From a virus: a stretch of 63,153 nt of DNA. Of the stretch, positions 7,840 to 21,300 are shown piece after piece; position 1 is the stretch's first letter; every line of letters begins with the position of its first letter. The notes below the pieces were generated by a model. It searched no databases. It was not told the DNA's origin and saw only the letters and a program-made list of their open reading frames with translations. A program made the position numbers and the translations under genes. The stretch lies in the IMG/VR virus record IMGVR_UViG_3300042881_003513, positions 1-63,153 of that record. The stretch is one strand, 5' to 3'.

Positions 7840-9348
7840 ATGGGCGACGAATATCCTTCCTCTCAGCATCGTATTCACTATCCAGGCCGACGCGATCCCG
7901 CACAGGAAGCCGAAGACAAGCGCCTCACAGAGAAGTCCAAGGTGGCGGCGGCGGACGGCGCAGCCCGCAATGAGCGCGCCGCATTTCTCAGGCACATCCA
8001 AGGAATGCCCGGCGATGGACTGTTGTGGAGGGAAGGGGCACCCGATGCGATGACCTACAAGAACAGCGCCGAGATGAGCGGGAACACCAAGATGACGGAC
8101 TGGATCAAGAAATTCAACGAGAAGCACCCGGAGCGCCCATTCAGGCCGGAAGTGTACACGCCGCAGGCAAGACAGGCCGCGCCCGCAGTGGCTCCCGCCG
8201 CGCCGCAGAGCCGCGTGATGCAGAACGCGCCCGCGGTCGGGGTGCAGGCGTCCGCGAGCAACCCGCAGGTGCGAACCGGGGCACCGGTGGATTTTCCGCA
8301 ACAGATCAAAGATCCGGGGACTGGGGCGTTCGGGCAGACAACGAACGCCATCCGTAACTCGGTTCTCAACGTTCCGAAGGCTGGAGCATCCCCGCTCGAC
8401 ACGCTTCGATCCGCGCCGGATGACACGGCGGCGCGGCAGCGTGTGCTGAACCGGGACTTTAGTGGCCCGAAGCCGGATGGTCGTCCCGACGTGGTGTACG
8501 GCTGGGCGGGCTACGGAGGAACCGGGCGGCAACTCGTCTCGGTTCCGAGGGATGAACGCAATGGTCAGGCCCACAGCGATGCGCGCAGAGAGTTCTATCG
8601 GAAGCATGAGCAGGACAGGGCCGATGCCTACGCGGGCACAATGCAGCGCGGACAGAAGCCTTCAGTCGAAGGATTAAGGGCATGGAACAAAGCGAACCCG
8701 TTCAATTCCGACATGTATGAAAGGGACGCGCGGGCGTACGCCGACGCAGCCGTGGCACCGCGCCCGGTGGCTTTCAATGCGCCTCCGACGGCACTGAATC
8801 AGGCTCAAGCCCGTGCGGCTGGAGCGCCGGTGGATGCGTACAACGCGCAGAGGATGCCGGATGGCAGCTTGGGCTACGCTCGTCCCGAAGGCTCACCCAC
8901 ACTCACGACTGGGCGATCCGCGTCCGTCACGATGCCAAACGGCAAAGTGGAGCGCAGGGCATTTTCAGACACGCCGCTCACGGACGCCGTGACCAACGCG
9001 AGCATCGGGCTGGATTCCCTCGGACTTGGTGGTGGCCCTGGGCTCGCGATGACCGCTGGCGCGATGGGTGCCGGGGCGACGAATACCCGAGGGGGCAGCA
9101 TGATCGCGCAAGCGGTAAAGCCGCCCGGGTCAGACACCGCGGACCCGAACAGCGTCGCGTCGCAGGCGAAAGCAGCCACATCATCGGTTGCGAACACCCC
9201 GATGCCGATCACCAGCGCGGTGAAGCAGGCCGCGACAGGAGCCGCGGGCGATCTTACGTTCGCCGGACTGGATCCGAATCTGAGCGAGGACGAAAAAGCC
9301 AAAAAGCGCGGCGAGATGCTCGCGGCGAAATACAAGCCGCAACTTTAA
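7840..9348 (+). CDS. Probable internal virion protein
   Basis: A 502-residue protein rich in Ala, Pro, Gly, Gln and Thr, with no recognised enzymatic domain. Residues 100-160 are a low-complexity Ala/Pro stretch, and residues 375-420 are Gly/Ala-rich and weakly hydrophobic. The 7840 ATG is used because the longer reading frame from 7714 would run through the terminator and promoter. It is immediately upstream of the giant polyvalent protein and downstream of the terminase. In this position podoviruses often encode proteins packed inside the capsid and ejected with DNA, so this role is inferred from context. Confidence 0.6.
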   Translation: MGDEYPSSQHRIHYPGRRDPAQEAEDKRLTEKSKVAAADGAARNERAAFLRHIQGMPGDGLLWREGAPDAMTYKNSAEMSGNTKMTDWIKKFNEKHPERPFRPEVYTPQARQAAPAVAPAAPQSRVMQNAPAVGVQASASNPQVRTGAPVDFPQQIKDPGTGAFGQTTNAIRNSVLNVPKAGASPLDTLRSAPDDTAARQRVLNRDFSGPKPDGRPDVVYGWAGYGGTGRQLVSVPRDERNGQAHSDARREFYRKHEQDRADAYAGTMQRGQKPSVEGLRAWNKANPFNSDMYERDARAYADAAVAPRPVAFNAPPTALNQAQARAAGAPVDAYNAQRMPDGSLGYARPEGSPTLTTGRSASVTMPNGKVERRAFSDTPLTDAVTNASIGLDSLGLGGGPGLAMTAGAMGAGATNTRGGSMIAQAVKPPGSDTADPNSVASQAKAATSSVANTPMPITSAVKQAATGAAGDLTFAGLDPNLSEDEKAKKRGEMLAAKYKPQL

Positions 9349-9357
9349 TTCACACAC

Positions 9358-12300
9358 ATGGGATTCGACGCATACGAACAGCTCGCAGTTGATCCGGGGG
9401 CGGTGGGCGATGTCGCCCGATCCATTCTCGAGACACCCTCACAGCCCGGCGAAAGCTACGCCGACACGCAATACCGCAGCGCGCAGCAGGCCGGAGCCAC
9501 CGCGCGCATCCAAGCGATCAAGGGCAAGCAGTGGGCCGCCCGCGGCGTGCCAAGCTACCAGGACATGCAGGGCAACACGAAGCCCGTCATGGACGACACC
9601 GGATCGCCGCTGAGCAAGCTCGATCCGAAGCACAACATCGCCTACGACTCCACCGGCTCGCCGAAGAAGATCGATTTCGACGTGGCTGGCGGATCGCCCG
9701 TGCTGAAAGATCCGTTTGAGGGGCTGGAAACCACCACCGACCCGAAGACGGGGCACCAATACAAGATCGCGCCCGGTCTCCCGTGGCGATGGGTGGGAAC
9801 GGACGCGCAGACCGCGCAGAAGGCGGAATTTGCGCGGCAGGACGCAAACCTTTCCAAAGCCAGCGCCGCGCTCGGCCGCAAGCTCACGCTCACTGAATAC
9901 GACGAGAAATTCCACCGTGACGCCATCAAGGACGTGCGCTCGCAGTTGAAGCAGCTCAGCGTAGCCGACACAAATTCCGTGACCGGCGATCCGCTCGACT
10001 ACGACAGCCTCGTGGCCGGCATCAACAGCCAGTTCGACGACCTGAAGAAGAACGACACGACGGCGAACGCGAAGGAATACTTCGGGATGGGCGGCTACAC
10101 ACCGGAGGCACTGAAGGCGCAGCAGGCACTCGACCTGTCCCGCACCGCCGCACTCCGCGCCGCGGCCAAGGGCCACGCGCACGCGCAGACGCTCGACGGA
10201 ATCCGGCAGCAGGCGGAAGCCGTGCGCGCGCAGCGGATGATGATCGAGCAGACGAAGCTCGATCACGAGACCGAGATTCTGAAAGCGCAGGGGATCGATA
10301 TTTCGCAGCCGCGGCAGCAATACGGCGACACGCCAGAGGATTCCGCGCAGAACGAACAGATCGCGCAGTCCGCCGGAGTGCATCCCGCAACCGCGCAGGC
10401 TTACAAGCAGGCAGTGGCCGGGCAGAAGCCGTATGCCATCGAGGGAGGAAAACCGAAGCCGATCGACGGAAAGTATGAGGAGGGACTGACCGCCGCCGCG
10501 CAGGACGGGCTGATCGCCCCGCCCGCGCCAGAAGTGCTCGAAGCCGCACGCACCGCGGACGCCAAGTATCAGGAACTCATAAAGCAGGCGGGAGGGAATC
10601 AGAAGCTCAAGGCATTCATCGCGAGTGGCGTGAAGTCCTACACCGCGTTGCAGGCGGGCATGGCGGCATCCGCGCTGGTTGCGCCATTCGACCCTGAACT
10701 TGCTGCCGGCGGCGCGGCACTGGGCGGCGTCGGCGCGGTAGTGGTTCCGATGCTGGCTCACGGCGTAGCGTTCCTTGCGGGCATGTTCGGCGCAAACAAG
10801 GCGCTCGACGCACTTAGCGAGAAGGCGGCGGAATACAGCGACGACATGGCGAGCATTCAGGCCGCCATCAAGCTGCAACCCGGCGCAGCGCAGCTTGGCA
10901 ACTTCGCAGGCATGGGGCCAGCGGCGATCAAGTCGGCGATGAATCTCAGCAAGGCCGCAGGCGTGGCGGCGGCGGAAGCAACCGGGGCCGGCGCATCCGG
11001 CGCAAAGGCCGCAGCGGGCTACCTCGGCAAGACCGCCGGCACTGGAGCGGTCGGCGGCGCAATCTTCGAGACGACGATCCGCCCTGGCTTCGATTGGATG
11101 GTAGATCAGATCGGCGGTGCGCTCGGTGGAGAGAAGGAGGGCGTGCAGGCTCCAACGGTTGGATCGGTGCTCGAAATGGCAGGCATCGGCGCGCTCCTTT
11201 CGGGGCTTCACCTAAAAATCAAGGACATTGGAACAGCGGAGGCGACCGACATCGTGAAGCGCGGGATGCAGGCGATGAGAGACGGAAAGTCGCTGGACCA
11301 GGTGTTGAGCCCGTCGGAGAACGATGCGTTCATGAGCATCGGCGAAAAGCTCGCGAAGATGAAGGAGAGCGGCGAGGCGCTGATCAAAGACCCGGAGAGG
11401 TTCAGCATCAACGTGCGCCAAGTGCTCACGGGCGAGGATCGCCCCGCTGGCGATTACGCAAAGGTTGCGCGCGATGCCGAGATTCGCCGCACGCCGCGGC
11501 AGAAGGAGATTCGCGACAAGGATACTTTCGAGTTCCAGAAGGACGGGCAGACCGACTGGGAAGCCATCGGGAATAAGCACGGGATCACCGCGGCGGAAGC
11601 GCAGGCGGAATACGCCCGAGCGACACAGATCGCCGGGCCGGTGCAGGCGCGCACCACGAATATCGAAGGCGTGGAGCCGATGAAGGCTGGACTACCGGAA
11701 CCCGAGGCGCAGCCTCCTGCGTCCGCAACAGCGAAGCCGGTCACGCCGAATCCGAAGCCCGCAGAACCCGGCACGACGAACATCGGGGAAAAACTTGGAA
11801 GCGAACTCGACAAGGTGGAGGTCACGCCGGAGCCGCCAGCGCCCACGGAACCCGCGCCTGCGGCGGTCGCGAAGGTATCACCGGAAATCCCGAGCGACCT
11901 AGATCAGCGCATCGCGCCGGTCATGGAAGATTTCACGCAGCGCCTCGCCGACGCCGACCGCAAGATCGCGATGGCGAAAGGGCAAGGGAACAGCGACGTG
12001 ATCGCCGAAGCGAAGGCGGAGAAGGATGCGATTTTCGAGGACATGAAGCAGCGTCTCGGCACGGACATTCCCGAGCAGGTGCCGCAGATCGTCCGCGACC
12101 GCCTCGAAAGCGGAACGCATGATTGGGAGGACGGGAGGGGGCTGCGGGAGAAAGAAGCCTACCGCTACGTCATTGACCAGCACGAAGGCGAGCAAGGAAT
12201 GGGAGAGCCGTCGTTCTACGTGATCCGAAACTTGGATACCGGAAAGGAATCCGATCCTTACGAGAAACGAGAGGATGCAGAGGCTTTCTTGCGCGCTCAT

Positions 12301-15300
12301 GGAAAAGGCGGAGTTGCGCCGGAAGGGTGGGTTGAACCAGAGAAACCATCGGTGCTTCCAGACGCGAAGCCTCCGCACGAAAAGATCATTGGCGAAAGCC
12401 AGTTTCATTCGGACAGGCGTGAACTTGGAAAGCCGACTACCTTTAAGACATGGGAGGCGTATGATAGTTGGCTGAAAACCAAGTCTGACAAGTTCCTGAC
12501 GGATGCGCTGGGAACCCAGGCGAAAAATCTAATTGATCAGATTAAGCAAGAGGCTTCCGGGATGCGTATTCCGAAGAGCGATCGGTCGAATCTGGAAACC
12601 AGAATCAACATCGGTGCGGTGTTCAAGGAGGCGTTGCGTCGTGGATTGCCGGTACCTGAATCCGAGGGGCTTTCGCAATACACGGGATCAAGACCGGCGC
12701 GAAAGGAAGCGCCTAGACAAAATGCATTACCAGAACCACCCGCACCCAATGAGCCAAAGCTACCCGCAAGCGAACGCAACGACCAAAGCCAACCTGAAGG
12801 CGCAAAGCCCGCAGGTGGAGCAAGCGAAGTGGCGAAAACCGAAGAAGGCAAACCCGGCGGCGAGCCCGCTGGACAGGCTGGCGGTAAGCCCGATGCGGAA
12901 ACGGTAGAGCGGCGGAAGAAGATCGTCGGCACGGTGAACGTCGCCATGCGCGGCCACGCGAAGGAGTTGAGCAATCTCGGCCACATCGCCCGCGCGCACG
13001 AGGCGGAGCTTCCCGAATCGAACAAGAGCGGAATCGCGCTCCACAATGGCAAGATCACCGTGGATGCCGAGAAGCTCGACGCGGCGACGGAGCAAATGAC
13101 GCCAAAGGAGCGCGAGACCTACATCAACGCGGCAATCGGCGAGGAGGTTCTTCATAAAGGATTCATGAACTTCGTCAATGAGTCACCCGCGAACCGCGCG
13201 CGCGCGCTGAAGCTCATCGAGGACGAGCCCGCCGCGGTGGAGTATCTGCAAAAACACTACAAGGGATTCGACGCCCTTGATCCGGAACACAAAGCGGCCG
13301 AGATCGCCCGCGTGATCATGCAAGGCAAGGCCGGAGTGACCACCGAGAGCACTTGGAAATTCATCGAGGACTTGATCGCGCACATCAAGCGCATCCTCGG
13401 CAACATGACCGACGCGACGCGCAAGCTGATCGCGGACATCGAGGCGCGGATGAAGGGCGCGGAGACGGAGAAGGCAGCGAAGAAGCCGAAGGCCGAGAAA
13501 CCCGCAACCCGTCCAGAGCGGCGCGATCTTAATCCTGACGAGCAGCGGAAGGTTGATGCCTTGCGCGCGGAGATCAAAAAGCTGAACCAAGGGCGTCCGG
13601 TCGCTGACGACATGGCGATGAACGACAAAGGCGCATCGCTTGCGCGTCTCGAAAAACAGATCGCAGAGAAGCAGGGTGAGATCGATGGGATTTACGACAA
13701 CGCGCGCAAGGCAGAAACGCCAGAGAAACCAAAGCCCAAGAGCAACAGCGTCGGAGTGAACGAGAGGGGGCAGCAGCTTTACGAGGACGAAAACGGCGTG
13801 CGCTACCGCATCGAGGACGGCGTGAAGATTTCCGCGCCCGTGTATATCGTGCCGACTCGCGCGGGCGTGAAAGCCCAGAAGCAGACACCGGAAGGCGAAT
13901 GGCGCACCGCGGAAGAAGCCGCCGCCGAGAAACCGAAACCCCCGCTCCCGAACTTAGAGTCCCAAAAGCCCGCCGTTCTTGAACCGCACGCCACATTTGC
14001 CGAACGCCGCGCGCTGTCCGAGAAGTGGCTGAATACGCTCTCGCCGGATGCGCTGCTGAAGAAGATGGCGGAATACGGCGTCCCGGCCACGCGCGCACAA
14101 AAGGTGTGGGACAAGGCACGCAACCGGAAGCCCGACGACACCAAGGACTACGCCGAGGACTTCCAGCTCGAAGCCGGAGACGATCTTTCATTCTGGGAGA
14201 AGTCCGCGAAATCCCCGCTCCCGAACCGGGGCAGCGTGCTGCCGGAGAAGAAGGCGGATGCGCCGAAGCTCTCGCCGGGCGCGCAGGCCATCAAGGACAA
14301 GCTGGGTGATCTGTTTTCAGCGGCGGCACCTGAGCCGCGTTACGACGCTCCGATCCCGCGCGAGAAGCGCGATGCACTGAACTCTCTGACGGCTGACCTG
14401 ATTGACAGCCACGGCGTTGACACTCCTGAGAAGCTGGCCGCCGCGCTGACGGAACTCGGCCCGAAGGCGTTGGCGTTCTCGCAAAACATTTGGTTCAAGA
14501 TGAAAAGCGAAGGGGCGCAAGGTTCGGCTGAACCAAACTGGAAATCCATCTACGCGCAGCTTGCGCCCGAACCGAAAACCGATATCGTAACACCAGATGA
14601 GCAACCAGCCACTACCCCCAAACTTGAAAGTCCTGCGGATGATAATGGCGATGGTGGAACAACGCCTGGAGGCGCAGAATCCGGGGCTGGTGGAAAAATT
14701 ACAGGAGGAGGGAAAGTGGAAGGCGCAACTGGCGGAACGGGCGAAGAACCTGTTTCAGACGGAGAGGGCGCTTCTTCAGGAGGGAAGATCAAAGCAGGAA
14801 GCGAGGGAGACAGCGATGAACGAGTGGGCGACATTTCCGCCGGACGCGGAAACCTCCGACTCGAACTCAGCGACGGCATCGGCGAAGGCGGACTGACCCG
14901 GAAGTTTCGCGACAACGTATCCGCGATCAAGACGCTTCGCGCGATCGAAGCGGAACGCCGGGACGCAACGCCAGAGGAACAGAAGACGCTCGCGCGGTAT
15001 GTCGGATGGGGTGGACTTGCTGAAAAGGCATTCCAGCCCGGCGGAGAGTTCTACGACGAGATGCAGGCACTCGGACTGAGCGACGACGAGATGGCGAGCG
15101 CGCGCCGCAGCACGACAAACGCGCACTTCACCGCCCCGGAGATGGTGCAGGGCATTTGGGGCGCGCTCGCCAAGATGGGATTCCAGAGCGGGCGCATCAC
15201 GGAGCCTTCAATGGGCATCGGGAGCTTCTACGGCTTCATGCCGGCGGAGATCGCGCGCTACTCCAGCTTGACCGGCATCGAGATGGACAATCTCACGTCT

Positions 15301-18300
15301 CGGATCGCCAAGGTGCTCTATCCTGAGTCAAAAGTATGGAACCGCCCGTTCGAGAAGCACGTCATGGCGGACAACTCACAGGATGTCATCGTGAGCAATT
15401 TCCCGTTCAGTGACGCCGATCACCCGAACGATCCGCGCTACAACAAGATCAACCCGAACCTGCACGATTATTTCTTCCTGAAATCGCTCGATAAGGTGCG
15501 ACCCGGCGGATTCGTGGTCGCCATCACTTCGATCGGCACGATGGACAAGATGGGATCGGCGGTGCGCGAGGTTCTTTCCGCCAAGGCGAATCTTGTCGCG
15601 GCATTCCGACTGCCGAACACGATGTTCAAGGGAAACGCAGCCACGGAAGTCACGACCGACCTGATCATCCTACAAAAACGGGGCCCCGGCGTTCCAATGG
15701 AGCACAAGGACTGGCTGAACCCTGTCCACATCACCACGAGGACCGGAGACGAGATCCGCATCAACCAGTATTTCCGAGACAACCCCTCAAATATGCTCGG
15801 GATCATGACGAGCGAAGGGAAGATGTATGGCAAGACGACCGCCGGAGAGGATGCGAAGAAAGTCGGAAGCAAGGCGCTTCTCTCGGATGGCCGAACCGTC
15901 GCCCAACTCATCGAGCAGATCAAAAAGACGCTCCCTGAAAACATCTTTGTTCCCGAAGACAAGCAGGCGGCGACCATTCGCAATGCCGACGAACTAGAAT
16001 TTGACCCGAACTCTGAAAAGGACGGATCGTTCGTTCTACATAAGAACGAAGTGAAGGTGTTCCGCGGCGGCGAGGTCGAGCGCCCGAGGAAGGAGATTTC
16101 ACCCACCACGAAGCGGCACACGCTGCTTTCCGGCTACATCGAGAGCGGTCACGTCGAGATTGACGACGACGGCACCGTGAAGCGCACCGGGGCGGCGTGG
16201 CCGGAATCGAAGAACCCGACCGACATCAAGCTGCGCGCCGAAATCGAGGCCGGCGACATCACGGGCGAGCAATACAAGGAGTTCCGCGAGGTCGAAGAAA
16301 AATACGAAGACCCGCTCACCGGATCGGAGCGAACCACCACCGTTGAGAGGCAGTTCAGCACGTATGCCTTCGATGGGGATTTCACCAAGGCGGACTATGA
16401 GCGGATCAAGCAGTTGATCCCGTTGAGAAAGTCGCTGAAGGCGGTTCTCCACGCCCAGGTCACGAATGCGGACGACGCCACGCTTGCGGCGATGCAAAAG
16501 GATCTGAACGTGTTTTATGATACCTACGTGAAGGAGAATGGATTCCTGCACGAAGGGAAGACGCGCGCGGCGTTTCAGGATGATCCGTTCTACCCGGCGC
16601 TGATGGCGCTCGAAGATTACGACGCCACGAACAACGAGACGACCAAGACGGACATTTTCAGCAAGCGGACGCGCCCGCGCAAGGAACCGCTCACCGGACT
16701 GACCGGGACCACTCGCGAGAACATGACAAAGATCATGGCGCAGACCGGCAAGGTGGACGTGGAGCTTCAGGCGAAGCTCTCCATGAGAGATCCCGATGAA
16801 CTCGGGGACGAGATGGTGCGCGAGGGGCTTGTGTTCCGGGATGCCGTCACCGGCAACTACGTCGAGCGCGAGGAGTATCTTTCCGGCAACATCTACGAGA
16901 AGCTGCACGCCGCAGAGGAAGCGGCGAAGTCGGACGAATCATTCCGCAAGAACATCGAGGAACTGACGAAGGCGATCCCTGAACTACGCCCCGTTGAGCG
17001 GATCGGATTCTCCTTGGGTGCTGCGTGGATCGATCCGCACACCTATTCCGAGTTCGTAAAGCACATCTACCGCGACCGGGGGCAGGCTTCGGAGTTCAAA
17101 TACAAGAACGGCAGATGGGAGGTCAATGTGCCCGTGCGCGGAAACGCCGAGGGATTTGGAACCGAAGACGTTTCCACCGAGGAACTGATCTCGCAGTCCA
17201 TGAATCTTTCGTCCCCGACGGTTCGCAAGCGATTCGATGACGGATCATCCGTCGTGCTCGAAAAGGAAACGAAGCTGGCGCGGATGGCTCAAAACCGACT
17301 GAAACAGGAGTTCAAGAACTTCATCCTCGACAACCCGGACATCCACGAGCCGCTGGTGAAGAAATTCAACGAACTGGCGAACGCAATCCGCCCGCGCACG
17401 TACGATGCGCCCTACTCCACGCTGGAGGGGATGAATCCTGAAATCTCGCTTCGGAAGCATCAGCTCGATTTCGTTTGGCGCGCGACCGTGGACGGTAAGG
17501 CGGTGGCGGCGCACGTAGTCGGCGGGGGGAAGACGTTCGCCTTCATCGGCGCGGGCATGGAGTGGAAGCGCATGGGGCTCGCGAGCAAGCCCATGTATAT
17601 CGTGCCGAACCATCTTCTGCGCAGTGGGCAGACCGCATCGGACTTCTACCGGATGTATCCGACCGCGAAGATTCTCACGGTGACGGAACGCGATTTCACG
17701 GCAAAGCGCCGACAGAGGCTCATGGCGCGGATTGCAACGGGGAATTGGGACGCCGTGCTGATCGGTCACAGCCAGATCGGATCGATCCCGGTGTCGCCGG
17801 ATCTCATGGCCGCGCACATCCAGGGCGAGCTTGCGGAACTTGAGGAAGCATTGCGCGCCACGAATGACGAGGTGGATCCAAACTCCAAGCAGGGGAAGAA
17901 GCGCATCAAGGCGCTAGAGGCGTCGCTTGCGGCAAAGCGGAGCAAGATGGAGAAGCTGCTCGATCCGCGGCGCGCGGACAAGGCGCTCTACTTCGAGGAG
18001 CTTGGCGTGGATGCCATCATTATTGACGAGGCCCACGAGTTCAAGAATCTGAACTTCTGGACGAAGCTGAACAACATCGGCGGCCTCGGGAGCGCGAACA
18101 CGGAGACGATCAAGACCGCGCAACTGAAGGTGAAGACCGACTACATCCTTCGGCAGAATAATGGCCGCAACCTACTGTTCGCCACTGGCACGCCGATCAC
18201 CAACACGATCGCCGAGGTCTATCTGCTTCAGAAGTACATCGCGCAGGATCTCCTAGACGCCGCCGGCATCAAATACTTTGACGAGTGGGCGCAGATGTTC

Positions 18301-21300
18301 GCGGACGTGCGCGAGGTTGCGGAAATCTCACCCGACGGGCAGACGTTCCAGAACAAGGCGAAATTCGTCGAGTTCAAGAACATGCAGAGCCTTATCACGA
18401 TGTTCCGACGGTATGTGGACATCCAGCGCCAGGAGCAACTGAACCTTCCGGTCCCGCCCCTCTTTGGCGGCAAGATTCAGAACATCGTGTTCCAGCCGAC
18501 TCAGGTTGTTCAGGACTACATGGCCGAGGTCGTCGAGCGCGCGGAGGCGCTGCGCGGCGGGAAAGTGGATCCGAGGGTGGACAACTGGCTCAAGCTGAAC
18601 ACGGACGCCCGAAAGATCAGCACGGACCCGCGGTTGATTGACGCGAATCTGCCGGACGATCCTGAATACAAATCCTCGCGCATCGCGAAGAACACCTACG
18701 AAATCTGGAAGGCGAACGACTACCGCAAGGGCACGCAGATCGTATTTTGTGACCTGTATTCCAACAAGGTCGAGCGCGCCAGGAAGAATGCCTTCGGGGA
18801 GCCGGAGCGTTACAAGCGCGGACCGAAACGCGGGCAGCCCATCGTCGAGAAAGTTGAACTGTTCAACGTGTTCACCGACATGAAGGACAAGCTGATCCGC
18901 ATGGGCGTGCCGGAGGACCAGATCGCCATCATCCACGATTACGAGAAGGATGAGGACAAGGAGGAACTGAAAAGCAACTTCAACGCCGGCAAGATTCGCG
19001 TGCTTCTCGGCACAACGATGAAGCTCGGCACCGGCATGAATCTTCAGCGGCGGATGGTCGCGGTTCACAGCATGGACGCCAATTATCGCCCTGACCAGAT
19101 GACGCAGCGCGAGGGCCGCGGCATCCGGCAGGGAAACCTTTTCCACGAGGCGACTATCGGCGGCAAGAAGGCGCCGGGACGGATGCCGCAGCAACCGAGC
19201 TACGAACTCAGCAAGGACGGCGCGCTCACGACCGGGCCGGGCGGAAAATTCGGCCCTTTCAACATCATCATCACGCGCAACGCGGTAGAGCGCACGCTGG
19301 ACAGCCGTATCTACCAGACGATCACGACGAAAACGAAGATCGTCGAGGATCTGCTGAACGGAGATTACAAGGGCGACACCGCTTCCGACATCAGCGACGC
19401 CGAACTGCGCGGGCAGGAAATGATTGCCGCGGCGAGCGGGAACCCGCTGGTCATGGAGCGCTTCACGCTCGAAAACGAAGTGCGCGATCTGAAGATCAGT
19501 CAGGAGGACTTTGACAGGCGACAGGCGCGAATCCGAAAGGAAATCCGCGAACTCACAAGCGGCATCGAGGAAAATGATCGCGCCATCCCGCATGTGGACG
19601 CGCTTCGGGATGCCCACCGCGCCGCCGACGCCGACATTGATCGCCGGGTCAAGGAGGGCGAGGAGGCCAAGCAAAAGGAACTTTCGGACAAGCATGTATT
19701 CGACCCGGAGACGCCTTTCGTCGTGACTCGGGACGTGAAGAAAAAGGGAAAGCAAACCGAGCTTGAGCTTGCGAAGGAAAAGATCGGAGAGGGCGAGAAG
19801 GAGGAAGTCCCGATGACGATTCTGGACATGCTCAAGGAGCCGCTGAAGAAGACGAAGAACAACCCGGACGGCGAACTCGAATTGCGCGCCTTCGGATTGA
19901 ATGGGCGACTCACGCGGAAATCCGAGCGCATTGAGGCGGCGCAAAGTCTCACGGGAGAATCACGCCTCCGCCACACGTTCAGTTGGAATTACACCGGGGC
20001 CAGCGCGTCGAAGTTTGAATTTGCGACGCAATACAACGACGAGGCGCCAGAGCTTTACAAATACTCAGGAGATAGCCCGCTGCCGAAGTTCAAGGAGCAG
20101 CGCGATTACCTCATCGAGCGCGCCGCGCATCAGTGGCTTTACGACAACGCGAGGCAGACCGATGTTGAAGTGGGCGGAACTCGCTTCACGACATTGCAGG
20201 AGGCAGTCAAGGCACTTGAGCCAAAGCTGAACGCGCTGAAGAAAGGCGAATCGCTTTCGTTCAAGGAGAACGGCGTGGATGTGAGCGTGAAGGCGGAGGA
20301 AAAGAAATCGCTCACCGAGGACGAGAAGAAGAACGCCGACATGCTCGGTGTTGTTCCGATGCTCTATCACGCCAATTTCCCGGCGCTGAAGGACGTTGGT
20401 GCGCAGGCTTACAATCCGCTCGCTTCAAGTGATGCCAGCCAACTGATTTGGCACATCGCCAATTCCCTGAAGTGGATCCCGTCGTCGGAGCAGATTCAAA
20501 AGAACGTCGCCGATCAGAAGAATCAGTTGAAGATGAAGCAGGACGCAGTTCAGACGGCGTTCCCGGAGGCGGATCAACTGGACGAGAAACAGGCGCGACT
20601 CGCGGAGGTGGTGCGTCTCACATCCGGCGATCCGCACGCGCGAACCGCGGATCCGAATGACGATGACGGGCAGATTGCTGACGACGGAAGCGGCGAAACC
20701 TTCTCCGCCGCCGCGCCGGAACGCCGCGCCACCGACGCCGTGGCAGCAGGCGCGAAGGGGCGCGAGGAGACGAAGGAAGACCGCAAGGCGGCGCAGGCCG
20801 CCACGTTCGCGACGAAGCCCCCGGGTGTCGCGTCGCAGATTTGGGATGCCGTCAAGACCGCTGGCAGCGCGACGAAAAGGTGGTGGGGCGAGATGCCAGC
20901 CTACGACACGATTGACAAGGCGATCGGCCAATGGCTCGGGGCAGGGGACAGCGCACCGCTCAAGGGCACCGACATCGTGATCCCCGGCAGACAGAAGGCC
21001 GCGCACGAATCCCGCAAGCTCGTGGAGACGATCGTGAAGCAATTCCCGAACGTGCTCACACGCCAGGCGATCAGCCGCTACATGGAGGCCGACGGCGACA
21101 AGGCCACGCTGCAAAAGTGGGCGGACAAGTCGAAGCCGGAAATGAAGGCGGTGTATGAGCGCGCGCTGAACCTGAACGCCGCGGAGAAGGCGATGGCGGA
21201 CACGGCCAAGACGTTCTTCAAGGAGAAGGGCGAGGAGGCGCAAAAGCTCGGGCTGCTCGGCAACCTGCTGGAGAACTACGTCACGCACTTTGTCGAGAAG

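Noticed and set aside
12724-12907. Second alternate-frame peptide in the giant gene
   Set aside because: It begins within a Pro/Ala-rich linker, is Lys/Pro-rich and has no family features, so the evidence is weaker than for 14597-14896.
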